DNA from: Candidatus Nanopelagicales bacterium
GTDB lineage: Bacteria > Actinomycetota > Actinomycetes > S36-B12 > CAIYMF01
Assembly: GCA_025456065.1 (NCBI GenBank)
Contig: JALOLH010000013.1
Coordinates: 1 to 36,958 of the forward strand
DNA: 36,958 nt
Reading direction: 5' to 3'
A model generated the notes under the pieces. It saw only the letters and a program-made list of their open reading frames with translations, had not been told where the DNA came from and did not search any database. Position 1 is the first letter of the stretch. Every line of letters begins with the position of its first letter. Below, piece by piece: positions 8,823 to 16,795 of this stretch. The position numbers and the translations under genes were made by a program.

Positions 8823-9044
8823 GGACCCATCTCCCTTGTCGGGGCTGCCCGTCCAGCGCCGACAGTTCCATCATGCGCCTGCTCCAGGCCGTGCGGAAGG
8901 GCCAGACGCCCCTGCTCGATGGACGCAGCGACGCGGCGCTCCGCCTGCCGGTGGGCCGTCCACGTCGCGGCAGGGTCTGCGTGCGCCTGAGGGACCGTGT
9001 CGCCGCGCGAGTCGCCCCCGCCCCCGCCCCGGCCCGCTCCGGCC

Positions 9045-9064
9045 GTGGCATGATCGTGGCATGA
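9045..9064. promoter_or_regulatory. Direct repeat over the antitoxin start, with -10-like CATGAT
   Basis: GTGGCATGA occurs twice, at 9045-9053 and 9056-9064, one helical turn apart, the second covering the antitoxin ATG. CATGAT (9049-9054) lies 6 nt before the ATG and could be the -10 of a leaderless message. An antitoxin bound here would repress its own operon, as is common for such pairs. Confidence 0.4.
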
Positions 9065-9294
9065 GTCGCACACGGTTGAGCACGACGGTGGACGCCGACC
9101 TGTTGGCGAGTGCTCGGAAGGCGTCGGGGAAGCCGGACTCCGTGCTGATCGACGAGGCCCTCGCCGCCCTGCTGGCTCGGCACCGGGCCGCCGAGGTGGA
9201 CGCGAGCTACGCCGCCTACGACGCGCACCCGCTCGACGAACCAGACGCGTGGGGTGACCTGGCCTCGTTCCGGCGGGCGGTTGCTGGCTCGTGA
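9061..9294 (+). CDS. Antitoxin, MazE/ribbon-helix-helix type
   Basis: 77 residues from ATG 9061. The N-terminus [20 protein letters not shown] has the short beta-strand plus helices of ribbon-helix-helix antitoxins, and the acidic C-terminal half ([13 protein letters not shown]) fits a toxin-wrapping tail. Its TGA overlaps the toxin GTG by 4 bp, so it is made first and is coupled to the toxin. The antitoxin should bind DNA, neutralise the toxin and autoregulate. Confidence 0.8.
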   Translation: MSRTRLSTTVDADLLASARKASGKPDSVLIDEALAALLARHRAAEVDASYAAYDAHPLDEPDAWGDLASFRRAVAGS

Positions 9295-9620
9295 CGGACC
9301 GACCAGCGCGCGGGGAGGTGTGGTGGTGCGAGATGGCCCAGATCGGGCGCAGACCGGTGGTGGTGCTCTCGCGTGACGCCGTCATCCCGCGCCATCGTCG
9401 CGCGCTGATCGCACCGTGCACGACCACGGTTCGACGCCTGCCAAGTGAGGTGCTCCTCGAACCCGGTGAGGACCCGGTACCGCAACCCTGCGCAGTCAAC
9501 CTGGACTCGATCGAGAGCGTCTCGGTCGCGATCCTCGTCGAACGCCTGGGCCGGTTGGCCGACGATCGGATGCGCCAGATCTGCGCTGCCCTCGCCATCG
9601 CCGTCGACTGCTCGGACTGA
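9291..9620 (+). CDS. MazF/PemK-family endoribonuclease toxin
   Basis: 109 residues from GTG 9291. The start [20 protein letters not shown] followed by VVLSRDAVI is the standard PemK/MazF opening (RGEVWW, then GRRPVVVLS). [20 protein letters not shown] fits the later conserved part of the fold. MazF toxins are sequence-specific, ribosome-independent mRNA or rRNA endonucleases. The cut site cannot be told from sequence. Length and gene order (antitoxin first, 4-bp overlap) are typical. Confidence 0.88.
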   Translation: MTDRPARGEVWWCEMAQIGRRPVVVLSRDAVIPRHRRALIAPCTTTVRRLPSEVLLEPGEDPVPQPCAVNLDSIESVSVAILVERLGRLADDRMRQICAALAIAVDCSD

Positions 9621-9656
9621 ACGGTCACCCCTCACCCAGGAGGGGCCCTGGCGGCT

Positions 9657-9676
9657 GGGAGGGCGAGTCCCCTCCC
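9657..9676. terminator. Hairpin between mazF and RNase P RNA 3' end
   Basis: GGGAGGG-cgagtc-CCCTCCC (7-bp stem, 6-nt loop) lies 37 bp after the toxin stop and 55 bp beyond the 3' end of the minus-strand RNase P RNA. It could terminate either transcript. A second weaker stem, CCCCT...AGGGG (9629-9646), lies beside it. Confidence 0.45.
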
Positions 9677-9730
9677 GGGCCGCGGCGAACCATCCCGGAG
9701 GAGTCCGCGCAAGCCACAAGCCGGAGTGCG

Positions 9731-10146
9731 GATGAGTCGGCCTGTAAGCCGGGTTCTGTCCAGGGGTCCGTCGCCGGACTCCCATGCGCGGCCATCCATC
9801 TGGGGCTGCCGTCGCCGACAGCCTCGTGCGGCCTACCCGTGAGCTCGGGCGGGCCACCCTCGAGCGCTCACGCAGGTCCGACGCGGACGCCGGACCCTCT
9901 TGGCCTTGCTCCGGGTGGGGTTTGCCCAGCCGCCGCCGTCACCGACGGCGCTGGTGGTCTCTTGCACCACCGTTTCACCCTTGCCCCAGCGCCTCGCGGC
10001 GCCGTGGCGGTCTGCTCTCTGTTGCACTGTTCCCGCGGGTCACCCCGGGTGGGTGTTACCCACCACCCTGCCCTGCGGAGCCCGGACTTTCCTCGACGCC
10101 GCCACCCTCGCAGGCGCGACGCCGCGGCCGCCCGGCCGACTCATCC
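9731..10146 (-). ncRNA. rnpB: RNase P RNA (M1-like, bacterial type A)
   Basis: Catalytic RNA of RNase P, which trims the 5' ends of pre-tRNAs. On the minus strand the 5' conserved block GAGGAAAGTCCGGGCTCC (10077-10094) and the 3' block ACAGAACCCGGCTTACAG (9742-9759) are both intact. The ends pair perfectly as helix P1: GATGAGTCGGCC at the 5' end with GGCCGACTCATC at the 3' end. That sets the gene to about 9731-10146 (~416 nt), a usual length for actinobacteria. The putative 5' end lies 8 nt after a TACCCT -10 element. Confidence 0.95.
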
Positions 10147-10154
10147 GCACGCCA

Positions 10155-10164
10155 AGGGTAGCCT
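10155..10164. promoter_or_regulatory. Overlapping divergent -10 elements for rnpB and the YqeY-like gene
   Basis: Minus-strand TACCCT (10160 to 10155) is placed to start rnpB at about 10146-10147. Plus-strand TAGCCT (10159-10164) lies 6 nt before the GTG at 10171. The two hexamers share the TA at 10159-10160, so the promoters cannot be melted independently. Confidence 0.5.
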
Positions 10165-10170
10165 CGCCGG

Positions 10171-10551
10171 GTGCTCATCCGCGAGGCCCTGCAGCAGGCG
10201 CTCACCGACGCGCTGCGGCAGCGCGACCGACCGGTCGCCGCGGCGATCCGCACCGCGCTGGCCGCCATCGCGAACGCCGAGGCGGTGCCGGTGCCCGTGG
10301 ACCTCCCGCCGACCGGAGCGGTGAGCTCGCCGCACGTCGCCGGGAGCGCCGCCGGGCTCGCGGCCAATGAGGTCCCCCGCCGGCACCTCACGCAGGACGA
10401 GGCGCTCGCCATCGTGGCCCAGGAGCACGCCGGACTGCTCGCGCACGTCGCCCGGCTGCGCCAGCAGTGCCGGCCCGACGACGCCGACGCCGCTCGTCGG
10501 GCTGCCGCCACCCTCGGATCCGTGCTGGCGGCTCAGCGCTCCCAGCGGTAG
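10171..10551 (+). CDS. GatB/YqeY-like protein
   Basis: 126 residues from GTG 10171. The N-terminal LIREALQQALTDALRQRDRP followed by AAAIRTALAAIANAEAV is the helical pattern 'L...L..A...RD......R..L.AI.NAE' of the YqeY family, related to the tail domain of GatB. The C-terminal half (RRHLTQDEALAIVAQEHAGL and after) also fits. It is somewhat shorter than the usual ~150 residues. A role in tRNA-dependent amidation is suspected for the family but not shown. It appears leaderless and overlaps the convergent GNAT gene by 19 bp. Confidence 0.75.
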   Translation: MLIREALQQALTDALRQRDRPVAAAIRTALAAIANAEAVPVPVDLPPTGAVSSPHVAGSAAGLAANEVPRRHLTQDEALAIVAQEHAGLLAHVARLRQQCRPDDADAARRAAATLGSVLAAQRSQR

Positions 10552-11318
10552 GGCGTGGTGGTGGACACCTTCACCATGCCCGACCGCTCGAGGATCGGCC
10601 GCGAGGCCTCGGTCGAGTCGCTGTGGATGAGCGTCCTGCCCAGGCGCAGCGCCGACCGGGCCCGGGCGGCGGTGAGCGCGCGGTAGATGCCGCGGCCGCG
10701 CCACTCCGGGAGCGTCGCCCCGCCCCAGATCCCCGCGAACTCGGTGCCCGGCACGGGCTCCAACCGCCCAGCGCAGATCACCTGGCCGCCCGCCTCCGCC
10801 ACCCAGAGCTCCATCCCGTCCCGCAGGGCCAGCCGGCGCAGCAGGGCATCGGCGTCGACCTCGGACACCGGGTCGCCGAAGACCCGGTCCTGCATCGCGG
10901 TCATGGCGCGCACGTCGGCCTCGGCCGTGACGGTCCGCAGCCCGACCCCGTCGGGCACCGGCACGTCGACCGCGAGCAGCCGTGCCGCGCCGATCATGAT
11001 CGACTCCGGCTCGTCGGGCACGAACCCGTGCGCGGTCAGCGCCTCGTGGAGGCCCGGCGCGTGGTCGTGGCCGCGGGTCTTCCACTCCACGCGGGTGATG
11101 TCCGGGCGTGCGACGTAGTGGGCGACCACCTCGGCGACCAGTCGCTCGATGGCCGCGGCATCGGCGCCGCCGAGGTCGCGGTAGGTGACGAAGCCCCGAC
11201 CGCCCTCGTACGTGGCGAGCCGGAGCGGGCCACGGGCCACCACCTCCGACGCGCTCGGCGTCTCGGCGTCGGTGCGCAACTGGGCGTCGTAGGCCGCGAG
11301 GTACCGGTGTGCGTCCAC
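10533..11318 (-). CDS. GNAT-family N-acetyltransferase
   Basis: 261 residues from GTG 11318. The C-terminal ~120 residues hold the GNAT core: AGRLEPVPGTEFAGIWGGAT, then LPEWRGRGIYRALTAARA, where RGRGI is the Q/RxxGxG/A acetyl-CoA loop, and ASRPILERSGM. The N-terminal half is probably a degenerate second GNAT-like domain. The substrate is unknown. No ribosome site precedes the start; CAGAAT 6 nt upstream suggests a leaderless transcript. The 3' end overlaps the convergent YqeY-like gene by 19 bp. Confidence 0.8.
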   Translation of the reverse strand: MDAHRYLAAYDAQLRTDAETPSASEVVARGPLRLATYEGGRGFVTYRDLGGADAAAIERLVAEVVAHYVARPDITRVEWKTRGHDHAPGLHEALTAHGFVPDEPESIMIGAARLLAVDVPVPDGVGLRTVTAEADVRAMTAMQDRVFGDPVSEVDADALLRRLALRDGMELWVAEAGGQVICAGRLEPVPGTEFAGIWGGATLPEWRGRGIYRALTAARARSALRLGRTLIHSDSTEASRPILERSGMVKVSTTTPYRWER

Positions 11319-11324
11319 CGCAGC

Positions 11325-11330
11325 ATTCTG
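11325..11330 (-). promoter_or_regulatory. -10-like CAGAAT before the GNAT start
   Basis: Minus-strand CAGAAT lies 6 nt upstream of GTG 11318 without a Shine-Dalgarno. It deviates from TANNNT at the first base only. Confidence 0.3.
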
Positions 11331-11345
11331 CGCGGCAACGGCGGC

Positions 11346-12779
11346 TCAGGCCGACCCGCGCGGGCTCACGTCGAACACCACCCGGCGCGTGACGGGGTCG
11401 GCCTGCACGAGCCAGGCGCTGACCCACTCCCCGACTGGCAGGTTCCTCCCCCGGCACCGCGCGATGATCGCCGGGTCGGCCAGCTGCACCACCCCGTCGT
11501 CCCGGCGCTGCTCGATCACCACCCCGCGGAACGCCACCCCCTCGCGACCGGCGAGCAGCTCGGCCTCCAGGTAGTCCGTCGACGCGCGCTCGACCGCGCG
11601 GGAGCGCCGGCCGGCCTGGACCATCAGCTCGGGCAGCTCGGGCAGGGCCGCCCGGATCGCCGCGTCGACGTCGCGACCCTCGACCAGCGCCAGGCAGGTC
11701 GGCAGCACGAACCGGTCGACCAGCCGGCGGAGCGGGGCGGTGCAGTGCGCGTAGGGCCCGGCGATCGCTGCGTGCGTGGTGAGCTCCGGCGGGGCGCCGT
11801 CGAACGCCGTGTAGCCGGCGCCCCGCATCAGCAGCGTGACGTTGTCGAAGAACGCCGCGTGCTGCGGGTTGCGCGGGTCCAGGGTGCGGATGAGGTCCGG
11901 GTAGGGGAGGTCGGTCGGCCAGGCGATGTCCAGCGCGCGGGCGCTGCGTCGCACCTTGCGCAGGTCCTCCTGTGCCGGTGGGGGCATCGTGCGCAGGACG
12001 CCCAGGCCGCCATCGAGCATGACCCGGGCAGCAGCCATGCCGGTCATCAGGGACAGCTGGGCGTTCCACTCCTCGACCGGGACGGGCAGGCGGTACCCCA
12101 GCTGCAGACCGCCCTCGTCCTCGCCGACCTCCTGCGAGGCGCTGGGCAGGCTCACCGCGCCGCGCGCCACCTCCTGCGCCACCCGGCGCGTCCCGACCTC
12201 GCGCAGCAGCGCCACCTGCGGGTGCGGCTGCCCGGCCTCGAGCCGTTCCTGCTCGGACGCGTAGTCGAGCTTGGCGCGGCTGCGCACGGCCGCCCGGCGC
12301 AGCGACTCCAGCCGGACGTCCCCGGCGTCGTCCACGAGCAGCGTCCACACGTAGGCCCCGCGCACCTGGCCCGGGAGCAGGCTCGCCGCGTCGTCGGCGA
12401 GGGCGGGGGGATGCAGCGAAGCCTTGAGATCCGGGCAGTACACGGTCTCCCCGCGTCGACGGGTCTCGGTGTCGAGCACGCCGCCGAGGGGGACGAAGGC
12501 GGGCACGTCGGCGATCGCGTAGTGCACCCGGTACCCGGTGCCGTCGGGCTCGATGCAGAACGCCTGGTCGAGGTCCGTGGAGCTGGCCGGGTCGAGGGTG
12601 ACCAACGCGAGGTCGGTGAGGTCGAGCTCGGGCAGCCGGTAGGCCGAGATCGCCTCGTCGGCTGCGGCCAGGACCGCCGGGTCGAAGCGTGCCGAGACAC
12701 CGTGCTCGGCACGCACGGCATCCAACCCAGCCCGTGCGCGATCCATCGGCACGGCCACGGAGAACACGTTGACTGCCAT
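11346..12779 (-). CDS. RNB-domain (RNase II/R-like) exoribonuclease
   Basis: 477 residues from ATG 12779. The catalytic motif of the RNB domain, TLDPASSTDLDQAF, gives metal-binding or catalytic Asp63, Asp69 and Asp71. The fourth position, Asp in E. coli RNase II (Asp210), is Gln72 here. Other RNB landmarks are VHYAIADVPAFVPLGG, DTETRRRGETVY and the late ITGPYAHxTAPLRR-like segment (AGPYAHCTAPLRRLVDRF). It lacks the cold-shock domains of full RNase II/R and ends in a short S1-like strand region. It should degrade RNA 3' to 5'. A longer upstream frame exists, but a TAGGGT -10 element sits 8 nt before this ATG, favouring this start. Confidence 0.88.
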   Translation of the reverse strand: MAVNVFSVAVPMDRARAGLDAVRAEHGVSARFDPAVLAAADEAISAYRLPELDLTDLALVTLDPASSTDLDQAFCIEPDGTGYRVHYAIADVPAFVPLGGVLDTETRRRGETVYCPDLKASLHPPALADDAASLLPGQVRGAYVWTLLVDDAGDVRLESLRRAAVRSRAKLDYASEQERLEAGQPHPQVALLREVGTRRVAQEVARGAVSLPSASQEVGEDEGGLQLGYRLPVPVEEWNAQLSLMTGMAAARVMLDGGLGVLRTMPPPAQEDLRKVRRSARALDIAWPTDLPYPDLIRTLDPRNPQHAAFFDNVTLLMRGAGYTAFDGAPPELTTHAAIAGPYAHCTAPLRRLVDRFVLPTCLALVEGRDVDAAIRAALPELPELMVQAGRRSRAVERASTDYLEAELLAGREGVAFRGVVIEQRRDDGVVQLADPAIIARCRGRNLPVGEWVSAWLVQADPVTRRVVFDVSPRGSA

Positions 12780-12787
12780 GCGCGCCG

Positions 12788-12793
12788 ACCCTA
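12788..12793 (-). promoter_or_regulatory. -10 element TAGGGT before the RNB ribonuclease
   Basis: Minus-strand TAGGGT lies 8 nt upstream of ATG 12779, with no ribosome site between, fitting a leaderless message. Confidence 0.45.
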
Positions 12794-13174
12794 GGGCCCT
12801 CGGAGCCGGCGTGCCCGGTGGCGCCGGGGGCCTGCCCCGCTGGACGGGCACCGGCCAGCCCGCAGTTGCCCGGAATTCGTCTCCGCTTCGTCTTGCATCC
12901 CTGCCTCGCCGCGCCCTACGGTGGGCAACGTTCCGAAGGAAGCACGGCAGCTCGACCACCACGTGGAGGACGAGCCCCTGGCGACCGAACGACGCGGGAA
13001 CCACGACGCAAGTCGGGTCGCGCGAGGCATCGAGTGTCGAGTCACATCGACCCGGGCCACGCACGGCGAGGTGCCCGAGGTCGCGCCGCAAGGCGAGGTC
13101 GACCGGCAGGGCACGAAGGACACGGATGGCGCGCAAGCGTCAGGACGAGCCGCCATCAGCGGAGAACGGAACGT

Positions 13175-13207
13175 GGGGCTCCTCGATCTCAACCATCGAG
13201 GAGCCCC
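13175..13207. terminator. Strong hairpin downstream of the nif3/zf/RNase H operon
   Basis: GGGGCTCCTCGAT (13175-13187) pairs perfectly with ATCGAGGAGCCCC (13195-13207) across a 7-nt loop. It lies 76 bp beyond the minus-strand stop at 13283, the position of an operon terminator. There is no U-tract. Confidence 0.65.
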
Positions 13208-13282
13208 AACCCGTTCCAGCACCTGCAGCGTGCCACAGCGCCCGCCGCGCGCCCGTGGGACACGCCGATCGTGTGCTCGCGC

Positions 13283-14656
13283 TCAGGCCGTCTCGTGGAG
13301 CACACCGTGCAGGTGGCCCCGCTCCCCCATGCCGAAGACGCTGCTCACGCCGTCGGCCCACATCGCCAGCGTGGTGATCGAGCAGGGCGCGAGCTCGAAG
13401 CGGTAGGCGCTGGCAGCGGGCGCGTCCAGCACGTGCTGCACGAGCACCTTGATCGGCGTGACGTGGCTGACGACGAGCACACGCTGGCGCGGGAAGCGCT
13501 CGAGCAGCTCGAGACGGGCCGCGTCGACACGTCGGCGCACGTCGGCGAACGACTCCCCGCCGGGGGGCGGCACCTCGAAGGAGGCCAGCCAGGCCGCGAG
13601 CTCGTCGGGCCAGCGCTGCTTCACCTCGGCGAAGGTCAGCGCGTCCCACGCGCCGAAGTCCGCCTCGGCCAGGCCGTCGACGACCACCGGCTCGGGCATG
13701 CCCAGGCGGTCGGCCACGATCGCCGCCGTCTCGCGGGTCCGCCGCATGGGCGAGGTGACCAGCACGTCGGCGCCGCCGCGCCGGGCCAGCTCCTCGGCTG
13801 CCGCCTCGGCCTGCTGGCGGCCCAGGTCGATCAGCCCGGGGTCCTGTCCGTGCAGCCCGGAGAACCGGTGCTCCACGCTGTGCTGGGTCACGCCGTGGCG
13901 CAGCAGGACGAAGGTCGTGGGGACGCCGAGGTCGGCGTGCGACCAGCCCACGATCCGCGGCTCGGCCGCCGGCGCGGTCGCACGCCCCCCGTTCCCGGAC
14001 GGCCCGGGCAGCTCCTCGGCCCGGCTCGCCCGCAGCGCCTCACGAACGGCCTGCGCGCCAGCTTGGGCCGCCTCCATGGCGGCCACCCCGGCGCCCGTCG
14101 AGGGCGCCTCCCCGGCAGCCAGCGCGGCCCGCACCGCCTCCTCGTCGGCGTCGGCGGCCACGTGCTCGGCGGCGTCGACGTACGGGTCCGGATCCCCCGC
14201 GCCGCGCAGCCACGTCACGATCCGCGCGGGCCGGCCGGCCGCAGCGGCGTCCATCGCCCGGTTCGCCAGCGCGTCGGCGCGGGCGTTCTGCGCGCGCGGC
14301 ACCCAGGTGTAGCGGACCTGCTCGGCCGGCAGGATCGCCCGGGCCCGCAGGGCCAGCTGGCGCAGGGTGGCGTTCTTGATCGACCAGCCGCCCGAGAGCT
14401 GCTCGACGACCAGGCGGGAGTCGAGGCGGGCCTCGACCCGGGCGTGCGCGTCGATCTCGCGGGCGGCCGCCAGTCCGGCGATCACGCCCTCGTACTCGGC
14501 CACGTTGTTCGTCTGCGTGCCGAGGAAGTCGGCCAGCTCGACGAGCACCTCGCCGGTGTCGCCGTCGCGCACGACCGCGCCGTAGGCCGCCGGGCCCGGG
14601 TTGCCGCGCGAGCCGCCGTCCGCCTCGACGACGAGGCGCCGTCGCCGGTCGCTCAC
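13283..14656 (-). CDS. Bifunctional RNase HI / CobC-like phosphatase
   Basis: 457 residues from GTG 14656; the start overlaps the zinc-ribbon stop by 4 bp. N-terminal RNase HI (~1-140): VVEADGGSRGNPGPAAYGAV with Asp13, NNVAEYEGV with Glu54, Asp79 in ARLDSRL, and a late ADALANRAMD. A linker rich in Ala and charged residues spans ~150-245. The C-terminal histidine-phosphatase domain (~248-455) begins TTFVLLRHGVTQ, with the catalytic His in LLRHG, and has VVSHVTPIKVL near the end. The same fusion is known from mycobacterial Rv2228c, which removes RNA from RNA-DNA hybrids and has acid or alpha-ribazole phosphatase activity. Confidence 0.92.
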   Translation of the reverse strand: MSDRRRRLVVEADGGSRGNPGPAAYGAVVRDGDTGEVLVELADFLGTQTNNVAEYEGVIAGLAAAREIDAHARVEARLDSRLVVEQLSGGWSIKNATLRQLALRARAILPAEQVRYTWVPRAQNARADALANRAMDAAAAGRPARIVTWLRGAGDPDPYVDAAEHVAADADEEAVRAALAAGEAPSTGAGVAAMEAAQAGAQAVREALRASRAEELPGPSGNGGRATAPAAEPRIVGWSHADLGVPTTFVLLRHGVTQHSVEHRFSGLHGQDPGLIDLGRQQAEAAAEELARRGGADVLVTSPMRRTRETAAIVADRLGMPEPVVVDGLAEADFGAWDALTFAEVKQRWPDELAAWLASFEVPPPGGESFADVRRRVDAARLELLERFPRQRVLVVSHVTPIKVLVQHVLDAPAASAYRFELAPCSITTLAMWADGVSSVFGMGERGHLHGVLHETA

Positions 14657-15396
14657 AGCCCGGACTCGGGCGTGCGCACGAGGATCCGCCGGCACTCCTC
14701 GCAGCGCACCACCTCGTCGGCGGCCAGTCCCCGGATGCGTCCGAGGTCGGCCGGGGTGAGCGTGAGCTGGCACCCCTGGCAACGGCCCCGGTGCAGGGCA
14801 GCCGCCCCCACGCCCCCGGCGTCCGTGCGGACCTTGTCGTAGAGGCCGAGCAGGTCGGCCGGGAGCTCCGGGGCCACCCGGGCGCGCTCGGCGGCCACGC
14901 GCGTGCCCTCGGCGTCGATGTCCCGGAAGGCGGCGTCGCGAGCAGCCTCGGCGGCGGCCCGCTGCTCGGCGAGGGCCGTGACGTCCGCGGCGACCGCGCT
15001 CGCCCGGCGCTGGGCGTCCTCGAGCTGCTCCATCACCTCGAGCTCGGCGTCCTCGAGGACCGCGATGCGGGTGGTGAGGCTGGCGATCTCGTGCTGCAGG
15101 TCCTCGAGCTGGCGGGCCGAGGCGACCGACCCTGCCTCGAGCATGCGCTGGTCCCGGGCGATCCGGTCGCGCACCGCCTCGACGTCGGCGTCGGCCTTGG
15201 CCTGGGCGCGCTCGAGGTCGGAGACCGCGGTCCGCACGGCGACCTCCTGGTCCCGCAGCGCGGCGGCGCGCTGCTCGAGGGTGGCCAGCTCGGCGATCTG
15301 CGGGACGCTGCGACGCCGGTGCCGGAGCTGCGCGAGCCTCGTGTCGAGCTCCTGCAGGTCGAGCAGCCGCAGCTGCGCGGCCGGATCAGCGCGCAT
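14653..15396 (-). CDS. Coiled-coil C4-type zinc-ribbon protein
   Basis: 247 residues from ATG 15396. Residues ~1-175 form a long heptad-rich coiled coil with many Ala, Glu, Arg and Leu (LEDLQHEIASLTTRIAVLED and similar). The C-terminus carries a zinc ribbon: CQGC near residue 206 and CEEC near 233. The family (DUF164/zf-RING_7) is almost always found beside nif3-like genes in actinobacteria, as here. Its molecular role is not established; nucleic-acid or protein scaffolding is guessed. It is the middle gene of a three-gene operon, with 2 bp to the gene upstream and a 4-bp overlap downstream. Confidence 0.88.
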   Translation of the reverse strand: MRADPAAQLRLLDLQELDTRLAQLRHRRRSVPQIAELATLEQRAAALRDQEVAVRTAVSDLERAQAKADADVEAVRDRIARDQRMLEAGSVASARQLEDLQHEIASLTTRIAVLEDAELEVMEQLEDAQRRASAVAADVTALAEQRAAAEAARDAAFRDIDAEGTRVAAERARVAPELPADLLGLYDKVRTDAGGVGAAALHRGRCQGCQLTLTPADLGRIRGLAADEVVRCEECRRILVRTPESGL

Positions 15397-15398
15397 GG

Positions 15399-16559
15399 TC
15401 AGGGCCTCCCCACGTGGAACGTCCACGGATCGGTGACGGTGGTGGACACGGTAGTGCTCAGCGCGAAGCCGGCAGCCGCGGCGTCCTGCTCGAGCAGCCG
15501 GGCGGCCTGCGGCAGCCACATCCACTCGGCCGCCCAGTGCGCCACGTCGACCAGGGCGCAGCCACCCTCCTCGAGGTGCTCGCTCGCCCGGTGGTGGCGC
15601 AGGTCGGAGGTGAGGTAGACGTCGGCTCCCGCCGCGGTCGCCGCGCCCAGCATCGAGTCGCCCGAGCCGCCGCAGACCGCCACCCGACGGACCTCGCGAT
15701 CGGGGTCGCCGGCGACCCGGACGCCCTGGGCGGTGGCCGGCAGCGTGCGGGCCACGAGGTCGGCGAAGGCGCGCAGTGGCAGCGGGTCGGCCAGCTCGCC
15801 GATCCGCCCGCCACCACGCCCGTCCGGCACGGGGGCGAGCTCGATCACGTCGAACGCCGGCTCCTCGTAGGGGTGCGCCGCGCGCAGGGCGGTGACGACG
15901 GAGGCACGCCGCGAGCGCGGTGCCACCATCTGCAGCATCGACTCGGCCACGTGCTCGATGCGGCCGACCGCACCGATGTGCGGGTTCGCCCCCGCGAGCG
16001 GTCGGAAGGTGCCCGTGCCGGGGGCTGCGAAGGCAGCACGGTCGTAGTCGCCGATCTGCCCGGCGCCGGCGGCGGCGAGGGCGTCGATGAGCGCCTCGGT
16101 GTCGGCCTCGGGGACGAAGACCACGTACTTGTCCATGGCCGCCGGTTCGCAGTCGAGGCCCTCGAGCGGGACGGTGCCGACGACGCCGAGCGCCCCCGCG
16201 ATCGCGTCCGAGACGCCGGGCCGGGCGTTGTCGGCGTTGGTGTGCGCGGCCAGCAGGCCGATGCCGGCCCGGACCAGCCGATGCACGACGCGCCCCTTCC
16301 CGCTGTCCGCGGCGACGCCGTGGACGCCGGAGAGGAACAGCGGGTGGTGCGTCACCAGCAGTGCCGCGCCATCGGCCACGGCCTCGTCGACCACGACGGC
16401 GACCGGGTCGACGGCGAACATCACCTGCTCGACGGGCTCGGCCGGGTCTCCGCAGACCAGGCCAACCCGGTCCCACGTGTCCGCCGTCCGCGGGTCGTAG
16501 CGGTGGTGCAGCAGGGCGACGACGTCGGCGAGCGTGGGGGTACGGGCAGCGTCGGGCAC
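15399..16559 (-). CDS. Nif3-like dinuclear metal-centre protein
   Basis: 386 residues from GTG 16559. Nif3/DUF34 motifs: TWDRVGLVCGDP near residue 30, metal-binding LLVTHHPLFLSGVHG near 75, LLAAHTNADNARPGVSDAIA near 110, and late AVCGGSGDSMLGAATAAGAD and DVAHWAAEW. The region ~135-240 (KYVVFVPEADTEALIDALAA..., AAHPYEEPAFDVIEL) is the PII/CutA-like insertion seen in longer bacterial members, which explains the length. The exact reaction is uncertain; members resemble metal-dependent hydrolases. First gene of the operon with the zinc-ribbon and RNase H/CobC genes. Confidence 0.9.
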   Translation of the reverse strand: MPDAARTPTLADVVALLHHRYDPRTADTWDRVGLVCGDPAEPVEQVMFAVDPVAVVVDEAVADGAALLVTHHPLFLSGVHGVAADSGKGRVVHRLVRAGIGLLAAHTNADNARPGVSDAIAGALGVVGTVPLEGLDCEPAAMDKYVVFVPEADTEALIDALAAAGAGQIGDYDRAAFAAPGTGTFRPLAGANPHIGAVGRIEHVAESMLQMVAPRSRRASVVTALRAAHPYEEPAFDVIELAPVPDGRGGGRIGELADPLPLRAFADLVARTLPATAQGVRVAGDPDREVRRVAVCGGSGDSMLGAATAAGADVYLTSDLRHHRASEHLEEGGCALVDVAHWAAEWMWLPQAARLLEQDAAAAGFALSTTVSTTVTDPWTFHVGRP

Positions 16560-16566
16560 AGCCGCG

Positions 16567-16572
16567 AGCCTA
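16567..16572 (-). promoter_or_regulatory. -10 element TAGGCT before nif3-like gene
   Basis: Minus-strand TAGGCT lies 7 nt upstream of GTG 16559, with no ribosome site between, so the operon probably starts with a leaderless message. Confidence 0.5.
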
Positions 16573-16624
16573 GTGTCGGCTCCCAGCGGACGTGGCGGCC
16601 GAAGCCTGGCCGCGCCGGGCCGCG

Positions 16625-16688
16625 CCCCCTCGTTCCTGCGCGGTCCACGAGCCGCGCCCCCGCGTTCCGACGCGGTGCACGAGCCCTG
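16625..16688. repeat. Two tandem imperfect 32-bp repeats
   Basis: Units at 16625-16656 and 16657-16688 match at 26 of 32 positions, both running from CCCCC through CGTTCC and CGCGGT to CACGAGCC. They lie between the divergent nif3-like and membrane-protein genes. No function is evident. Confidence 0.6.
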
Positions 16689-16781
16689 CCCGCCCCGTCG
16701 ATGCGACGCGAGGCGCTGAGCCGGGCCCCATCCGGGTCGCGATGCGTGCCCAGCGATGCCCGAGGGCTCCCCCGGGGCCGC

Positions 16782-16787
16782 TACGCT
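16782..16787 (+). promoter_or_regulatory. -10 element TACGCT before the membrane kinase-like gene
   Basis: TACGCT lies 8 nt upstream of ATG 16796. The interval is C-rich and has no ribosome site, fitting a leaderless message. Confidence 0.5.
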
Positions 16788-16795
16788 CCCCCGCG

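Larger units (their letters stand above)
12780..13282. other. Intergenic stretch without a supported gene
   Basis: About 500 bp between the RNB gene start and the stop of the RNase H/CobC gene. Several frames are open, but none shows a family motif, and base use is less GC3-biased than in real neighbours. The only structures I can support are the RNB -10 element at the left and a strong hairpin at 13175-13207. A weak candidate small gene starts at ATG 13125 (MARKRQDEPPSAENG...), but its frame runs through the hairpin. Confidence 0.5.

Noticed and set aside
11346-13136. RNB ribonuclease starting at 13136 rather than 12779
   Set aside because: The extra 119 residues show no family sequence and weaker codon bias, and a -10 element sits just before ATG 12779.
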